Numbered from the stretch's first letter, positions 35,605 to 45,150 are shown. The stretch is DNA of 64,000 nucleotides from Cognatundibacterium luofuense (GCF_018139685.1 NZ_JAGSPN010000001.1:310001-374000); one strand, 5' to 3'. Made by a program: numbers and translations. Notes: a model not told the origin generated them from the sequence alone.

Positions 35605-35958
35605 TCAGGCTTTACGTACGAATTCGGATTTCAGTTGCATTGCACCGAAACCATCGATCTTGCAATCGATATTGTGATCGCCGTCGACTAAGCGGATATT
35701 GCGTACTTTGGTGCCGACTTTCAGTGCAGACGACGCACCTTTGACTTTGAGATCTTTGATCACAACAACGCTGTCACCATCCGCCAGCAGATTGCCGTTG
35801 GCATCTTTGACGATCAGCGCGCCGTCATCTGCACTGGTTGCGGCTTCCGCAGCAGGGTTCCATTCATGACCGCATTCCGGGCAGATCAGCAGTGGTGCTT
35901 GTTCATAGGTATAGGCCGACTGGCATTGCGGACAAGGTGGGAGGGTAGCGGTGCTCAT
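35605..35958 (-). CDS. yjdM: Zinc-ribbon PhnA/YjdM family protein
   Basis: A 117-residue protein. An N-terminal zinc ribbon (CPQC...CPEC, about 8-31) is followed by the PhnA domain ([33 protein letters not shown]). Despite the name it is not a phosphonate-degrading enzyme; family function is unclear. ATG 35958 ([12 protein letters not shown]) is chosen over an upstream in-frame start because of homology. Confidence 0.92.
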   Translation of the reverse strand: MSTATLPPCPQCQSAYTYEQAPLLICPECGHEWNPAAEAATSADDGALIVKDANGNLLADGDSVVVIKDLKVKGASSALKVGTKVRNIRLVDGDHNIDCKIDGFGAMQLKSEFVRKA

Positions 35959-36112
35959 CTGAAAATTCCGTAAAAACGCTGCAAAAAAACAGCAAACGAT
36001 GATTGTAACCTGCACCCTTGCAGATTATTCAAAGCGACTTCGCGAAATTTAACGCCATTTTGATATGAAATCAGCTATTGTTCAGAAAACAGAGCAAAAA
36101 ACAGGAGGAAAT

Positions 36113-36265
36113 ATGATAAATCGTTTGCCGTTCGCGAAAGGCGGCCGTCAGGAACACCGCAAATCGCATTTTGAAAAAGAACAGCGCCGTCATGTGCGCG
36201 CCCGCTGGATCGGTGTGGAACTGGTACTTGCCGTACTGGTCGCCTACTGGACACTCAGCAGCTGA
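36113..36265 (+). CDS. Small single-span membrane protein (50 aa)
   Basis: A 50-residue protein: a basic, hydrophilic first half (GGRQEHRKSHFEKEQRRHVRAR) and one hydrophobic C-terminal segment (WIGVELVLAVLVAYWTL), i.e. tail-anchored. The case for a real gene is the strong AGGAGGAA site 5 bases before ATG 36113 and a terminator downstream. I do not recognise a family. Confidence 0.6.
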   Translation: MINRLPFAKGGRQEHRKSHFEKEQRRHVRARWIGVELVLAVLVAYWTLSS

Positions 36266-36350
36266 CATGGCATGCCGTCGCTGTCTGCAGCGACAAAGCC
36301 GGATAGTCCGGCACTCTCCGGTGAGCTGATAACAAAGCACCGGAAACAAT

Positions 36351-36373
36351 AAAGGGCACCTCCGGTGCCCTTT
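36351..36373. terminator. Bidirectional terminator between the small protein gene and dacA
   Basis: AAAGGGCACC (36351-36360), TCC loop, GGTGCCCTTT (36364-36373). It lies between two convergent genes. Confidence 0.85.
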
Positions 36374-36418
36374 ATCATTGCGTCTGCAGATGCCTGACGA
36401 TGGATGACGATATCTGAA

Positions 36419-37564
36419 TTACTTCATCATCATACGGATCGAATCCCAGGCACGGCCGAAAATACCTGCCTGATCAACCTGTTCCAGCGACTGCACCGGA
36501 AATTCCGCCACGACTTTGCCATCCAGCATCATTTTCATGGTGCCGACTTTGCTGTTCAGCGGTACTGGTGCGACCAGCGGATCTTTGCGTTCCAGCGCCG
36601 GTTTCAGATTGGCGGCTGCACCTTTCGGCAGGGTCACGTACAGATCGCGGTCGAAACCGATTTTGACCTGACGCTGTGAGCCTTTCCAGACTTCCGGCGT
36701 CGCAATTGCCTGACCTTTGCTGTACAGCTTGACGGTGTCAAAGTTCAGGTAACCCCAGTTCAGCAGTTTCAGGCTTTCCTGCGCGCGCACCTGATCGCTG
36801 GCAGTGCCGGTGACTACCGATAACAAACGACGCTGACCAGTGCCGTTCGGGCGGATAGCAGAGGAAATCAGGCAGTAACCCGCAGCCTCGGTATGACCGG
36901 TTTTCATGCCATCGACAGTCGGATCGAGGAACAGCAGGCGGTTACGGTTAGGCTGAGTGATTTTGTTATAGGTATAGCTCTTGGTGCTGTAATAGGTTTT
37001 GTAATACTCAGGGAAATCGGAAATCAGACGCGATGCCAGCAAAGATAAATCACGTGCGGTCGCATAGTTTTCCGTGCTTGGCAGGCCGTGCGGATTGCCG
37101 TAATGGCTGCTCTTCATGCCGATGCGCTGGGCTTCACGGTTCATCTGTGCAACGAAAGCTTCTTCGCTGCCTGCTACGGCTTCCGCCAGCGCCACGGCGG
37201 CGTCGTTGCCGGACTGCACGATCAGGCCGTATAACAGTTCATTGATCGTAACCGGTTTGTTCGGCTCAATAAACATTTTAGAACTGCTGGAATCCACTTT
37301 CCATGCGCGGGTCGAAACATTGACGCTCTGATTCAGGTCCAGTTTCTTGTCGCGTAATGCGCCGAACACCAGATAGGCAGTCATGATTTTGGTCAGCGAA
37401 GCCGGTTCGATACGCAGATCCGGATCTTGTGCTGCGATGACCTGATTACTGGTCACATCCAGTAACAGCCACGATTTAGCGGCAACAGTCGGTGCAGGCA
37501 GGGTTTGCGCGACAGCGCTCACAGTGACAAGTGAAGCTGCCACAGCTGCGAGAAATTTCTTCAT
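36419..37564 (-). CDS. dacA: D-alanyl-D-alanine carboxypeptidase (PBP5/6 type)
   Basis: A 381-residue low-molecular-mass penicillin-binding protein that trims the terminal D-Ala of peptidoglycan stem peptides in the periplasm. Signal peptide 1-19 (AVAQ), catalytic SLTK (Ser56-Lys59), SGN (118-120) and KTG (221-223) are all present. A C-terminal beta-rich domain ends in an amphipathic helix (GRAWDSIRMMMK) expected to anchor it to the membrane. The length is usual for the family. Confidence 0.95.
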   Translation of the reverse strand: MKKFLAAVAASLVTVSAVAQTLPAPTVAAKSWLLLDVTSNQVIAAQDPDLRIEPASLTKIMTAYLVFGALRDKKLDLNQSVNVSTRAWKVDSSSSKMFIEPNKPVTINELLYGLIVQSGNDAAVALAEAVAGSEEAFVAQMNREAQRIGMKSSHYGNPHGLPSTENYATARDLSLLASRLISDFPEYYKTYYSTKSYTYNKITQPNRNRLLFLDPTVDGMKTGHTEAAGYCLISSAIRPNGTGQRRLLSVVTGTASDQVRAQESLKLLNWGYLNFDTVKLYSKGQAIATPEVWKGSQRQVKIGFDRDLYVTLPKGAAANLKPALERKDPLVAPVPLNSKVGTMKMMLDGKVVAEFPVQSLEQVDQAGIFGRAWDSIRMMMK

Positions 37565-37600
37565 AGTTTCTTTATAAGTCCAGACAACAAAAAATCTGCA

Positions 37601-38233
37601 TCAGTCCCACAGGCTGGTCACCAGCTGTTTGATATGGTGCAGACGACGATGGAAAAAGTGATCCGCGCCGGGAATTACCGTGACAGGAATTTCCTGCGGG
37701 CGCAGCCAGTCAAGTACGGCGCTGAGCGGAATGGTGTCATCCAGCTCGCCGTGGATCAGTATCGTGTTTGCCGGAATCGCCGGCATATCCCATTTACCCG
37801 CAGCAGCGCCGATCAGTACCAGACGGTCTGCCGGGCGGTTCTGTTCCTGCAAACGCAATTGCAGGCGGCTTTGAACAAAGGTGCCGAACGAAAATCCGGC
37901 CAGCGCCAGTGGCAGATCCGGAAAGCGCAGGCGCATCGCATTCAGCAGCAATTCCATATCATCGGTTTCACCAATGCCGGCATCGTAGCTGCCTTCGGTC
38001 TGACCGACGCCACGGAAATTCATACGCACCGCTGCATAACCGAGGCCGGTAAAGGTACGGGCCAGTGTCTGCGCGACTTTGTTATCCATGGTGCCGCCGT
38101 ACAGCGGATGCGGATGTGCGACCAGCGCCAGACCGCGCGGTGCGCCCTGTGTATCGGGATCAGGCAGATCAATCGCGCACTGCAGTTTGCCGACTGCGCC
38201 ATCGATCATCAGGTATTCAGTTTGTGCATTCAT
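37601..38233 (-). CDS. Alpha/beta hydrolase (dienelactone hydrolase-like)
   Basis: A 210-residue cytoplasmic hydrolase. The family-typical HPHPLYGGTMDNKVAQT follows the first strand; the nucleophile is Ser115 in GFSFG, with Asp165/166 (HGELDD) and His192 (ADHFF) completing the triad. Relatives are short serine hydrolases of unknown substrate. It lies at the 3' end of the apparent Mla-VanZ-ferredoxin gene run, 40 bp after the ferredoxin gene. Confidence 0.85.
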   Translation of the reverse strand: MNAQTEYLMIDGAVGKLQCAIDLPDPDTQGAPRGLALVAHPHPLYGGTMDNKVAQTLARTFTGLGYAAVRMNFRGVGQTEGSYDAGIGETDDMELLLNAMRLRFPDLPLALAGFSFGTFVQSRLQLRLQEQNRPADRLVLIGAAAGKWDMPAIPANTILIHGELDDTIPLSAVLDWLRPQEIPVTVIPGADHFFHRRLHHIKQLVTSLWD

Positions 38234-38273
38234 AACAAAAATTCTTTTTGCCGCCGGTCTGGCAGGCTGATCA

Positions 38274-38600
38274 TCAGGTATTCGGTAACTTCAGACGTTC
38301 GACCACACCGCCGCCTACCAGATCGACGTCAATAATTTCATCGATATCCGACTGATCGACCCAGGTGTACCAGGTACCTTCCGGATACACCACCATCACC
38401 GGACCTTCTTCGCAGCGGTCCAGACATCCGGCTTTATTAATACGGATTTTGCCCTGACCGTTCATATCCATTTGTTTGATGCGGCGCTTTGCATGTTCCT
38501 GCGCTGCCTGCGCACCGCGCTCTGCGCAGCACGGGCGGCCGTCTTCACGCTGGTTCATACAAAAGAAAACATGTTTGCGAAAATACAGGGTATCGGACAT
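38274..38600 (-). CDS. Thioredoxin-like [2Fe-2S] ferredoxin
   Basis: A 108-residue protein of the thioredoxin-like 2Fe-2S family. Cluster ligands are likely Cys14, Cys24 (or Cys25), Cys59 and Cys63 (FFCMNQREDGRPCC, GCLDRCEEGPV). It is a low-potential one-electron carrier; the partner is unknown. AAGGA precedes ATG 38600. It sits between VanZ and the hydrolase gene. Confidence 0.9.
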   Translation of the reverse strand: MSDTLYFRKHVFFCMNQREDGRPCCAERGAQAAQEHAKRRIKQMDMNGQGKIRINKAGCLDRCEEGPVMVVYPEGTWYTWVDQSDIDEIIDVDLVGGGVVERLKLPNT

Positions 38601-38636
38601 GATGGTCCTTTCAAATCGGGGTTACGCGAAAGGCTG

Positions 38637-39758
38637 CTATGATACTTCATCCGGCTGCCGGATACGCGGGCGCGTCAGCACTGCCCACAATGCCAGCACT
38701 GGCCAGAACAGACTCAGCGCAGCGGCAGCGCCGTTGAAATTCAGAAATTTTCCCGGTTCCCAGCTTTGCAGCGTCACACTGAAATACGGATTGTCGGGCA
38801 GCATGTTCAGAATGAACAGATTGATACTCAACAGCAGGAAAGTCAGGCGTTGCTGTACCACCAGCGGCGCATAGGAAAAGCCATACAGCATCAGTAAAGC
38901 AATCAGCAAACCACCGCGTGCGCCCGGTGTCAGCCAGCTGAATGCAGCATCCTGACCGAAAAACAAAACGGCTGCAGTCGATTTTGCAGCAAGGCCGATA
39001 GCTAGTAGTAATGCGGCGATCGCACTTTTCGGAGCCCGTTTGGTCAGGACGGACAGACAAAACATCAGCGCGGCGCTGGCACCGCTGGCGGTAATCAGTG
39101 TCTCTGCTAATAGATAATCGTCCGCGCTCAGATCAATTCCGTGTAACAGCCAGACGCTCAGATCAATATCCATTTCCAGCCAGTCGGACACATGCTGCGA
39201 AATGACCGCGAGCCAGCCACCGAGACCGAACAGATAAGCCTGCGGTGAAATCTGTGCCAGTGGCCATAAACCAATCAGCACCAGATCCCGGCTGCTGCCC
39301 GGTAAGGCCCATTCCCTGCGCAGCAAACGCAGACGCCCTTTTTCCAGCAAAGGAACTGTCAGCCAGATGCCAATGACGGCACCAATCGTGCTGCCTGCGG
39401 AATTGGTCAGAAAATCCAGCAGTGAGGTGACGCGGCTGGGAAGGAAAAACTGCACCAGCTCCGCAGTCGCAGAAAGCAGAGCGCCGCACAGCGAAGCGAA
39501 GATGAACGCTTTCCAGCGGCGCAGATACGGATACACCGAAAACGTCAGCAAAATACCCAGCGGTATATAGCCGATCACATTGGTGATTGCGTCAAACATT
39601 GTCCAGTAGCGCGGCCACTGACGAATCACATCCGGAAGTGCAGACAGGCTGTTGGCTTGCCAGCCGCTGAATGGAAACCAGCTGGCGTACAGAATGATGG
39701 CGATATATGCCAGCAGACTGATCCGCGCGAAAGGCGAACTTGGAAACGGGTTTTGCAT
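38637..39758 (-). CDS. VanZ family membrane protein
   Basis: A 373-residue polytopic protein. The N-terminal half carries the VanZ-like domain (four to five helices, with FDAITNVIGYIPLG and LLDFLTNSAGSTIGA). About four further helices follow (for example GGLLIALLMLYGFSYAPL). VanZ homologues affect susceptibility to cell-envelope-active drugs such as teicoplanin by unclear means. It follows the Mla-type lipoprotein gene by 7 bp, suggesting an envelope-related operon. Confidence 0.82.
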   Translation of the reverse strand: MQNPFPSSPFARISLLAYIAIILYASWFPFSGWQANSLSALPDVIRQWPRYWTMFDAITNVIGYIPLGILLTFSVYPYLRRWKAFIFASLCGALLSATAELVQFFLPSRVTSLLDFLTNSAGSTIGAVIGIWLTVPLLEKGRLRLLRREWALPGSSRDLVLIGLWPLAQISPQAYLFGLGGWLAVISQHVSDWLEMDIDLSVWLLHGIDLSADDYLLAETLITASGASAALMFCLSVLTKRAPKSAIAALLLAIGLAAKSTAAVLFFGQDAAFSWLTPGARGGLLIALLMLYGFSYAPLVVQQRLTFLLLSINLFILNMLPDNPYFSVTLQSWEPGKFLNFNGAAAALSLFWPVLALWAVLTRPRIRQPDEVS

Positions 39759-39765
39759 GCGCCGG

Positions 39766-40392
39766 TTATGGTGTGTTTTGTCCTGCAGAGCGGATCAGTT
39801 GCCAGACGGTTTCGATCAGCTGGTCAGCAGTTTTCTGTGCAGCCAGTACGCCGCTTGCTGCATCGCTGCCTGCTGCCTGCTGCAGGCTGAACACACGAAT
39901 CATCGCCGGTTTTCCGGGTGTCTGAACCAGAATTCTGCCACTGAGCACGAAAACACTCTGACTGGCGCTGCTGAAATGCTGAGCTGCCTCATCCAGTTCT
40001 ATCTGTACCTGCGGCAGTGTCAGTTCGCCACTGCTTCTTTGCAAAACCCGGCCACCATGCTGTGCGGTCAGTTGTTTCAGCCGTAGGCTGAGCAGTTCTG
40101 CCGGCGTGCTGGTCCAGCGCGCGAAGGCAAAAGCTTTTAATTGCTGTGGCTGATCATATAAGCGGTACCACATGGCAGTCGATTCCAGTGCGCTGCTGCT
40201 GCGGATGTCGCTCAGTAAAAAAGACGGCGCTGCGGTGTTGGTCATGCCAGCAGAAAGCGCAGGTCCCAGATCGTAGGCTGCTTTACTGACAACCGGTTGC
40301 GTACTCTGGCATGCACTCAGTAAGAATATGGCGGATAACAGCAGAGATTTCATGAAACGGGATCTGCAGGCAAATAAACGGACAGTAGACAT
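39766..40392 (-). CDS. ABC-type transport auxiliary lipoprotein (PqiC/YmbA-like)
   Basis: A 208-residue lipoprotein with lipobox LLSAC (Cys28), acting at the outer membrane. The body resembles the ABC_trans_aux/PqiC family that pairs with MCE proteins (PALSAGMTNTAAPSFLLSDI, YRLYDQPQQLKAFAFARW). It follows the MCE gene by 14 bp. ATG 40392 (GAGC upstream) is chosen; a shorter start at 40353 (MKSLLLSAIFLLSAC) is also possible. Confidence 0.85.
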   Translation of the reverse strand: MSTVRLFACRSRFMKSLLLSAIFLLSACQSTQPVVSKAAYDLGPALSAGMTNTAAPSFLLSDIRSSSALESTAMWYRLYDQPQQLKAFAFARWTSTPAELLSLRLKQLTAQHGGRVLQRSSGELTLPQVQIELDEAAQHFSSASQSVFVLSGRILVQTPGKPAMIRVFSLQQAAGSDAASGVLAAQKTADQLIETVWQLIRSAGQNTP

Positions 40393-40406
40393 GTCAGCTC
40401 GCAAGG

Positions 40407-41366
40407 TTATGGTTTCTGGGAACTGGCCGGAGCAACAAAACCCGGTTCGCCGGGGCCGGGTAACGGCGCTTTGTTACCGAACAGCAGACTTTGCGGGCGT
40501 TCGCGTAATTGCTCGGCGGTTTGTCCTACTGATCGCAAACTGGTACGTGCATCCTGACTCAGCTGGTTCAGGCGCGGCAGCGTTTCGGATTGCAGGTTCT
40601 GATTCAACAGATCAACCGTTTGTGAGAAACGGAACAGCGGGCTGTCTTTGGACTGCAATTGCAGTGTTAATGTGTTCAGATTGCCACTCAGCTGCGTCGC
40701 CTGGGTGGACAGTTGTTCCATACCATGCAGAGTGTTTTTTGCCTGATGGAGTACATCCGGTAATTGCTTTAATCCCGGCTCCAGCCGGGCGGGAATCTGG
40801 CTCCATTGTTCCGCAGCTTTGCCCGCCATTTCCACTGTGTGCATCAGTTTTTGCTGGTTTTCCGGAGCAAGAAGCTGGTTCAGGCGTCGCGTCAGTTCCT
40901 CTGCCTGTGACAGGATCGCCATACCGCGTTGCTCCAGATTTTGTAATGCCCCCGGTCGCATAGGAATACGTGTGATGCCCCCGTCGCTGCCGGACAGCGC
41001 ACGACCCGCAGCGGGGTGCTTTTCGTCTTCATCCAGCTGAACAAATGCAATGCCGGTAACGCCCTGATAACCCAGTGTGGCAAACGTGGCGCCGGTGACT
41101 GGTGTATCCGGCATGACTTCCAGACGCAGGATAATTTGCCCGGGTTGTGCCGGATCGAAATCAATGTCTGTCACATTGCCGACTTTAATGCCTTTGTAAC
41201 GTACAGCTGCCTGTAAATTCAGTCCGGAAACGGCCTGGCGGGTAACGATTTCATACGGGACGCGCTGAATTTTGTCGCGGCCCAGCCAGATTGCCAGCAA
41301 GACTGCCAGTGCAATCAGGGTCACAGTAAAAACACCTGCAATCAGCGCATGTGAGCGGTTTTCCAT
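40407..41366 (-). CDS. mlaD: MlaD-like MCE-domain protein
   Basis: A 319-residue substrate-binding subunit of a Mla-type phospholipid transporter. One N-terminal transmembrane helix (about 8-28) is followed by the MCE domain (about 40-120, RQAVSGLNLQAAVRYKGIKVGNV) and a long helical region. Proteins of this fold form hexameric channels bridging the membranes. TAGGA precedes ATG 41366. It follows the ATPase gene by 7 bp. Confidence 0.9.
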   Translation of the reverse strand: MENRSHALIAGVFTVTLIALAVLLAIWLGRDKIQRVPYEIVTRQAVSGLNLQAAVRYKGIKVGNVTDIDFDPAQPGQIILRLEVMPDTPVTGATFATLGYQGVTGIAFVQLDEDEKHPAAGRALSGSDGGITRIPMRPGALQNLEQRGMAILSQAEELTRRLNQLLAPENQQKLMHTVEMAGKAAEQWSQIPARLEPGLKQLPDVLHQAKNTLHGMEQLSTQATQLSGNLNTLTLQLQSKDSPLFRFSQTVDLLNQNLQSETLPRLNQLSQDARTSLRSVGQTAEQLRERPQSLLFGNKAPLPGPGEPGFVAPASSQKP

Positions 41367-41373
41367 TTTGTTC

Positions 41374-42159
41374 CTAGCGTTTTTCAGGGAGAGCTTCCAT
41401 CGCCCGGCGACCGCGGCCACCGAGGAAAAAGCCATCAATAAACGGATGTGGATAACGAATCACTTCTTCCGGTGTGCCGATCACCAGCACTTTCTTTTCT
41501 GCCAGCACGGCAATACGGTGTGAGAGGGCAAACAGACTGTCAAGATCATGCGTCACCATGATGACGGTCAGTTTCAGCTGTGCGTGCAGTGACTGTATCA
41601 GTTCGACAAAGCTGTCAGAACGGTCAGGATCGAGACCTGCTGTCGGCTCATCCAGAAACAGCAGTTCAGGATCGAGTGCCAGTGCACGTGCCAGCGCGAC
41701 ACGCTTGACCATGCCGCCTGAAAGGTCAGATGGCATTTTCCGCGCATGTTCGAGTCCGATATTCACCATTTGCAATTTCAGGTACACCATATCCCGGATC
41801 AGATCTTCCGGCAGTTTGCCCAGTTCCCGGAGTGGTTGTGCGACATTGTCGTAAACAGTCAGTGCCGAATACAGTGCGCCATGCTGGAACAGCATCCCTG
41901 ACCGCTGGCGCAGGTAATGCAAATGGTCGCTGTCACCGCGGTGCAAATCATCGCCAAAGATATGAATTTTTCCGCGTGCCGGTGTTTCCAGTCCCAGCAT
42001 CTGTCGCATCAGCACGGTTTTTCCCGTACCCGAGCCACCAACAACCGACAGAATTTCGCCACGTCTGACCTGTAATTCGAGCTGGTCATGCACAACAATG
42101 CGGCCGAACTGTGTTCTTAAGCCCTGAATATCGATCAGAATTTCGCTGTTTTGCGCCAT
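41374..42159 (-). CDS. mlaF: MlaF-like ABC transporter ATPase
   Basis: A 261-residue ATPase that powers lipid transport with the MlaE-type permease. Walker A GGSGTGKT (41-48), Q-loop FQHGALYSAL, signature LSGGM (146-150), Walker B LLFLDEPTAG (D170-E171) and switch His in VTHD are all present. It overlaps the permease stop by 1 bp and belongs to the same operon. Confidence 0.95.
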   Translation of the reverse strand: MAQNSEILIDIQGLRTQFGRIVVHDQLELQVRRGEILSVVGGSGTGKTVLMRQMLGLETPARGKIHIFGDDLHRGDSDHLHYLRQRSGMLFQHGALYSALTVYDNVAQPLRELGKLPEDLIRDMVYLKLQMVNIGLEHARKMPSDLSGGMVKRVALARALALDPELLFLDEPTAGLDPDRSDSFVELIQSLHAQLKLTVIMVTHDLDSLFALSHRIAVLAEKKVLVIGTPEEVIRYPHPFIDGFFLGGRGRRAMEALPEKR

Positions 42160-43283
42160 CAGTAGCCAACCTTGCTGAAAATAATGGCGAAAATCGCATC
42201 CGCAATGATGACGAGTGTGATCGCGCTGACGACGGAGCTGGTGGTTCCCTTGCCGAGACTTTCTGTGTTGGGCTCGATACGTAAACCAAAATGACAGGCA
42301 ATCAGCGCAATCAGTATCCCGAACGTGACACCTTTCAGCAGACCGATCCAGTAGTTCAGAATAGGAACCGCCTCTGGTAATTTATAGATAAAAAACTCAG
42401 GCGTCATACCCAGCAGGGCTTGTGCGGAGATCATTCCGCCTGCCAGCGCCATCAGATCGGTCCAGATCACGATTAATGGCATTGCAATTGCCAGTGCAAG
42501 TACTTTAGGCATAATCAGCCGGAAGCCATGCGGAATTCCCATGACACGCATTGCATCGAGCTCTTCCGTGACCCGCATCACGCCAAGTTGCGCGGTAATC
42601 GCAGAGCCTGAGCGCCCGGCAACAAGAATCGCCGCCAGCATAGGTCCCAGCTCACGGATAATACTCATTCCGAGAATATTAACGATAAATAAATCACCGC
42701 CGAAAGTACGTAATTGTTGTGCGGACAAGTAAGACAATACGATGCCGATCAGTATCCCGACCAGCGCTGTAATTCCCATTGCCTGCGCACCCATGCGATA
42801 AACATTGGCAGATATTTCTTTCCACGGGCCACGCAGGGGATGGCGGATAAACTGCATCAGATCAAGTACCAGCTGCCCAAGCAGTACCGCCATGTCGCCG
42901 GCATGGTGAAAAAATGTGATAACCCCGCTGCCCAGCTGCATTAACGGTGTGAGTCTGGCTTTGACGGGAGGCGGGTATTGATCCGGATGTAACTGTGACA
43001 GGCGCCGGAACAAGCCTTCATGCTGTTCCGTGCAAAGCAGTTGTTGCGGTAACGTTCTTCCCCAGCTACGCCATAAAAGCTGCGCGCCGAGATGGTCAAG
43101 TCCTGTTAACTGGCGTAAATCCCAGATGCGTCCTGGTTGCTGTTGCAGATTATTCAGCGTCTTCTGAAGCTCATCCAGCCTGTGCGCTTTTGCAAGCCGG
43201 TGAGCAATCCACGCTCCCTGCAGAATAATGCGTTCGGGAGCGTCGGGGCAGCAATTCAGAGTCGGTTCAGATTCAGTCAGCAT
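42159..43283 (-). CDS. mlaE: MlaE-like permease with N-terminal STAS-like domain
   Basis: A 374-residue permease of a Mla-type lipid ABC transporter. The C-terminal two-thirds has about five transmembrane segments and the family block LGPMLAAILVAGRSGSAITAQLG followed by VTEELDAMRVMG. The first about 110 residues (HRLDELQKTLNNL..., IWDLRQLTGLDHLGAQLLWRSW) resemble a STAS/MlaB-like domain. This would replace the separate MlaB of E. coli. First gene of the run; no MlaC gene is in the window. Confidence 0.93.
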   Translation of the reverse strand: MLTESEPTLNCCPDAPERIILQGAWIAHRLAKAHRLDELQKTLNNLQQQPGRIWDLRQLTGLDHLGAQLLWRSWGRTLPQQLLCTEQHEGLFRRLSQLHPDQYPPPVKARLTPLMQLGSGVITFFHHAGDMAVLLGQLVLDLMQFIRHPLRGPWKEISANVYRMGAQAMGITALVGILIGIVLSYLSAQQLRTFGGDLFIVNILGMSIIRELGPMLAAILVAGRSGSAITAQLGVMRVTEELDAMRVMGIPHGFRLIMPKVLALAIAMPLIVIWTDLMALAGGMISAQALLGMTPEFFIYKLPEAVPILNYWIGLLKGVTFGILIALIACHFGLRIEPNTESLGKGTTSSVVSAITLVIIADAIFAIIFSKVGY

Positions 43284-43323
43284 GGCCTGAGTGTAAGTCA
43301 GAGTTTCAAGTATGCCAATCGGT

Positions 43324-45150
43324 TCAGCGTTTTTTCTTTACCGGCTTATCGCGATTCGCGATGACTTCCCGGCAATCGCCGCGCAGGCTTGCATTGTCAT
43401 AATCTGTCCATCCGTAACTGTCTACATAACGTATGTGCGGACGCCAGGCGGCGCTGACAAAACTACGGCTCAGATTTTCATCCGGATAACGTATTTCAGC
43501 CATGTCCAGCAGCGTGTGAAACACATTTTCAGTGCTTAAGCGCGCGGTTCTGTGGCGATGTAACTGCTTGATTTTTTCCGGAAATTGATCAGCATACAGG
43601 TCGGAATACCAGACAAAGGCGGGAATGTGAAATTCGTACTGCGTATTGTGTCCATGGAATGCGAGGTTGCAACTGTCGTCGTAAAGCGTTTGCCCGTGAT
43701 CTGCAACGTACATCATCGACACAGGTATAGTCACACCCTTTAGGCGTTGAATCACCTCTGAAAGAAACCAGTCGGTATAAAGGACAGAATTGTCATAGCT
43801 GTTATTGAGCGCGTCTTTATTACGCAAGTCGGTGTATGCGGGATTGCTGACACCGAACAGCGATGGTTTCCAGTGATCAAAAGATGCCGGATAGCGGTGG
43901 CTGTAATTCCAGTGATTTCCAAGTGTGTGCAGGACAATCAGTTTTTTCTGCGCAGGATCGTTCAGGGCGTTTTGTAACGGAGGAAGCAGCACTTCATCCA
44001 GATTTGACTGATTGGTATATCCGCCAAGATTCAGGAATTGAGTAACGTCGGCTTCTTTTGCAAAGACAGATGTTGGCGTGTCAAACTGTCCGAAACTCAT
44101 TTGGTTAGAAATCCAGTAGGTTTTAAAACCGGCTTCACGATAGGCAGATAAAAAAGACTTTTCCGCAAAGCCAGCCTGCAATCCTTGTGCTGCTGGTTTG
44201 CGCGACACGATGATGGGCACGGATAAACGGGTTGCGGAAACGGCGGTAATCATATCTGTCAGCGGAACCAGATTTTCCATTGCAGAAAGATTGGGTGTCG
44301 TGTCCCGTTCGTAGCCGTTCAGCCCCCAGCGGTCAAAACGTGACGATTCACCTATGACCATGATGACCAGCTGCGGTTCATCTTTCGATAATGCCGCGCG
44401 CGCACCGAAAGTAAAGTTGCGGCTTTTTTCGCTGAGCTGTTCCAGATACATTCGTTCGTTCCAGAAATCAATGCCACGCAATATCAGCCCGAACGGCCAG
44501 CTACGCATAGCTAACTCATCATCAAAAGGTGGCCGTGCCCAGCCAGGTAATGGGCCGGTCTTTTTGCTCAGCCAGTTTCGTATCACTTCCAGTTGCACCT
44601 GACTGAATGCGTGCGCGCTGACAGATGCTGAGCTTCCTGAACCAGCTTGTACGCCAACTCTGTACCCATATTGAAAAATAAATAATGGCAGTAACGCGAG
44701 CGCCAGTGCAGGCCAGCGACTCCAGTGTCGCCAAGGGAGCCATTCAAGGGCTTTTATCTGACGCCACAGGAAATACCAGAAGCCAGTGAGCATTAGCAGG
44801 CCCGCGCCTGCCAGCCATAATTTGCTTCCCAGAAACTCAGCTGCTTCGCGCGGACTGGTTTCCGCAATAATCCCGAGATGATGTGTAGAGATTCCCTGGC
44901 CATAAAATTGCCGAAGATAAATCTCGACAGGCAGCAGCAATACAGCAGGCAGCATGACCCAGTGCAGCCAGCGTAGTGATCCGGTCATGGCCCACATGCC
45001 TACCCAACTGATAGCGGTCAGAGACATCAGCAATACAGATTGATCCGGCGCTTGTCCGTTCAATAAACTGAGCCACGGAACCGTTGATAGCAACGCATAA
45101 CAAAATGCAACTAGCCATAGCTTCGGTGAGCGTAGATTGGAATGTGGCAT
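43324..45150 (-). CDS. Phosphoethanolamine transferase-like sulfatase-fold membrane protein
   Basis: A 608-residue protein with about five N-terminal transmembrane segments (to about 185) and a periplasmic sulfatase-fold domain. Metal and catalytic features include GESSRFDRWGLNGY, the candidate nucleophile Thr307 (SATRLSVP) and DHG with HGHN near the C-terminus. This is the EptA/CptA layout that adds phosphoethanolamine to lipid A or LPS core. The preferred start is ATG 45150. It is convergent in orientation with none of its neighbours and 40 bp upstream of the Mla run. Confidence 0.8.
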   Translation of the reverse strand: MPHSNLRSPKLWLVAFCYALLSTVPWLSLLNGQAPDQSVLLMSLTAISWVGMWAMTGSLRWLHWVMLPAVLLLPVEIYLRQFYGQGISTHHLGIIAETSPREAAEFLGSKLWLAGAGLLMLTGFWYFLWRQIKALEWLPWRHWSRWPALALALLPLFIFQYGYRVGVQAGSGSSASVSAHAFSQVQLEVIRNWLSKKTGPLPGWARPPFDDELAMRSWPFGLILRGIDFWNERMYLEQLSEKSRNFTFGARAALSKDEPQLVIMVIGESSRFDRWGLNGYERDTTPNLSAMENLVPLTDMITAVSATRLSVPIIVSRKPAAQGLQAGFAEKSFLSAYREAGFKTYWISNQMSFGQFDTPTSVFAKEADVTQFLNLGGYTNQSNLDEVLLPPLQNALNDPAQKKLIVLHTLGNHWNYSHRYPASFDHWKPSLFGVSNPAYTDLRNKDALNNSYDNSVLYTDWFLSEVIQRLKGVTIPVSMMYVADHGQTLYDDSCNLAFHGHNTQYEFHIPAFVWYSDLYADQFPEKIKQLHRHRTARLSTENVFHTLLDMAEIRYPDENLSRSFVSAAWRPHIRYVDSYGWTDYDNASLRGDCREVIANRDKPVKKKR

